From: Cellulomonas timonensis
GTDB taxonomy: Bacteria; Actinomycetota; Actinomycetes; Actinomycetales; Cellulomonadaceae
Length of the DNA stretch: 64,000 nt
Direction of reading: 5' to 3'
Assembly: GCF_900046455.1 (NCBI RefSeq)
Contig: NZ_FCOT01000013.1
Span: forward strand, 620,001-684,000
The notes beneath the pieces were generated by a model. It did no database searches. It was not told the DNA's origin and saw only the letters and a list, made by a program, of their open reading frames with translations. Position 1 is the first letter of the stretch. Each line of letters begins with the position of its first letter. Of this stretch, positions 62,833-64,000 are shown piece after piece. A program made the position numbers and the translations under genes.

Positions 62833-64000
62833 CCGACGAGCTCCTCTGCGAGATCAAGGTCTGACTCGCGGCCGGTGAGTCGGCCGGAAAATGCAGCGAC
62901 GAGTAGAGCGCGGCGCAGAGACGACGAGCGTTGCACATTAATCCTCAATGCGGCCCGCATGGCTTTCGCACCGTCGAGCACGTGGGCGATGCGCGCAAGC
63001 CCCGCTGTCTGCCTTTCCAGGCTGGGGAGCGGGATTGGCATCTTGCGAATCGTCGATAGGCTGATCGACGCAAGGTTCACGCTTTGCTTGCCGTGGCGCT
63101 GCGCCCATCGGGCGCCGTATGTGTTCGCGCTCCACGCGAGCCACTCCGGGTGGACGACATCACGGTTAGGGCGCGCGCGGAAGACGTGGTTCTGGTGGAT
63201 GCAGTCGTCGATCTCGCCGGACCAGATCCACCCTCGAGCGAGCTTGTCGCGGTCTCCCCCCTCGTTCATGAGGACGTCGCCAGGCTCGAGGCGCAATTGG
63301 GCGGCCTTTTGCTGGCTCACGCGGATCGTGGTCACCGACTCAAGCGAGAGCCGCGCACGCTGAACGTTGGCCACGCGAAGATAGGGCACCTCAACAAACG
63401 AAGGATCACCTTGCCTTTTGGCATCCTTGGTGACCCCGCCCACGACCTCGGCGACTGAGCCAAGGGGCCTCCATTCCCACTCCTCGGCGAGTTTCGGGAG
63501 GTCGCCTGCCACAACGCGTGCAAGCGCAGTTCCAACATCCTCGTTAGCCACATCGAGCAGTTCCCGTACGACGGTCTGCTCATCGAGCAAATCGAGGCGT
63601 CGCAATGAGCGCACGATCGTTGCGTCGGCGGCGTCGAGGCGGGAGAGGTGGTCTTCGAGGATATCGACGATTCGTCGCTGCTCGTCGAGCGGTGGAATTG
63701 GAATGCGGAGCGCACTCAGATCGCGCTGGTTGATCTTGTAGATGCCAGCGGTCGTCCGGGCGGCGTTCTCGATCTGGGAGCGCAGGGCGGGTGACTTCCA
63801 GGCAAGAGCCAAGTACTGCGTGGAAACTACGTCCTCCTTCGTACGCACGCGAATCAGGGTGTCTGGGTAAGCGACCGGCGACGTGACAGGCCCGACGATT
63901 CCGGCCCTCCCGACGAGAGGCAGTGACCCATTTCCACGAACGACCAACAGGTCGCCGTCCTTGACGATGTACTGTCGCGCCTCCTCCGCGGTCCAATCGC
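62829..64000 (-). CDS. hsdS: Type I restriction specificity subunit HsdS (partial, cut by window edge)
   Basis: About 390 residues are visible and the N-terminus lies beyond the window; upstream codons (DWTAEEARQYIVKDGDLLV) continue in frame to the edge. The end of the first target-recognition domain and its conserved helix (IPIPPLDEQRRIVDILEDHL) come first, then the second target-recognition domain (EWEWRPLGSVAEVVGGVTK, LRLEPGDVLMNEGGD) and the final conserved helix (IPLPSLERQTAGLARIAHVL). HsdS determines the DNA sequence recognised. Its stop overlaps the mrr start. The upstream neighbour, possibly hsdR, is outside the window. Confidence 0.92.
   Translation of the reverse strand, partial: DWTAEEARQYIVKDGDLLVVRGNGSLPLVGRAGIVGPVTSPVAYPDTLIRVRTKEDVVSTQYLALAWKSPALRSQIENAARTTAGIYKINQRDLSALRIPIPPLDEQRRIVDILEDHLSRLDAADATIVRSLRRLDLLDEQTVVRELLDVANEDVGTALARVVAGDLPKLAEEWEWRPLGSVAEVVGGVTKDAKRQGDPSFVEVPYLRVANVQRARLSLESVTTIRVSQQKAAQLRLEPGDVLMNEGGDRDKLARGWIWSGEIDDCIHQNHVFRARPNRDVVHPEWLAWSANTYGARWAQRHGKQSVNLASISLSTIRKMPIPLPSLERQTAGLARIAHVLDGAKAMRAALRINVQRSSSLRRALLVAAFSGRLTGRESDLDLAEELVG

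Noticed and set aside
1-64000. CRISPR array or rRNA genes
   Set aside because: No regularly spaced repeats and no rRNA-like sequence were seen anywhere in the window.

Overview
The window is high-GC DNA with actinobacterial gene content: RNase J, an F420/PPOX-type oxidoreductase, a mycothiol/DinB-like protein, a group 2 sigma factor, HrpB, and frequent GTG starts behind AGGAGG-like ribosome sites. A broken CBM2 (cellulose-binding) gene hints at a Cellulomonas-like member of the Micrococcales. That placement is inference; no rRNA or other decisive marker is present.

Layout. 1-2.1 kb holds one accessory gene of clearly lower GC, a GHKL ATPase fused to a TIR domain. 2.5-47.05 kb is ordinary chromosome: oxidoreductases, an HNH protein, a polyol dehydrogenase/FGGY kinase pair, carbonic anhydrase, rnj, an ABC exporter, a sigma factor, idi, hrpB, Usp, a diguanylate cyclase, NDH-2, sucrose phosphorylase, a gadB/permease pair and corA. 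Within it, 37.1-42.1 kb is a three-gene unit (AAA+ ATPase, DUF4157/eCIS-core protein, YbjN protein) that looks like an orphan contractile-injection cargo module.

At 47.09 kb the 3' half of a tRNA-Val(GAC), its anticodon arm onwards, is cut off from any 5' half. I read this as the displaced end of a tRNA gene invaded by an integrative element, so 47.14-64 kb would be element DNA continuing past the right edge. It holds a KAP/YobI-like NTPase, an IS1634-type transposase remnant, a membrane protein, a RecD-like helicase with an unrecognised N-terminal half, a replication protein made of two RepL-like domains in tandem, several small unknown genes, a GIY-YIG-like protein, and a restriction block in the order hsdS-mrr-hsdM. 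This is a mobile element carrying likely defence cargo.

Sequence quality. At 25,238-25,301 there is a palindromic pair of Tn5 mosaic ends with Nextera-adapter-like sequence between them. It is almost certainly a library artefact, so the left part (1-25,237) and right part (25,302-64,000) may not be neighbours in the real genome. The broken CBM2 and DUF72 genes may also contain consensus errors.
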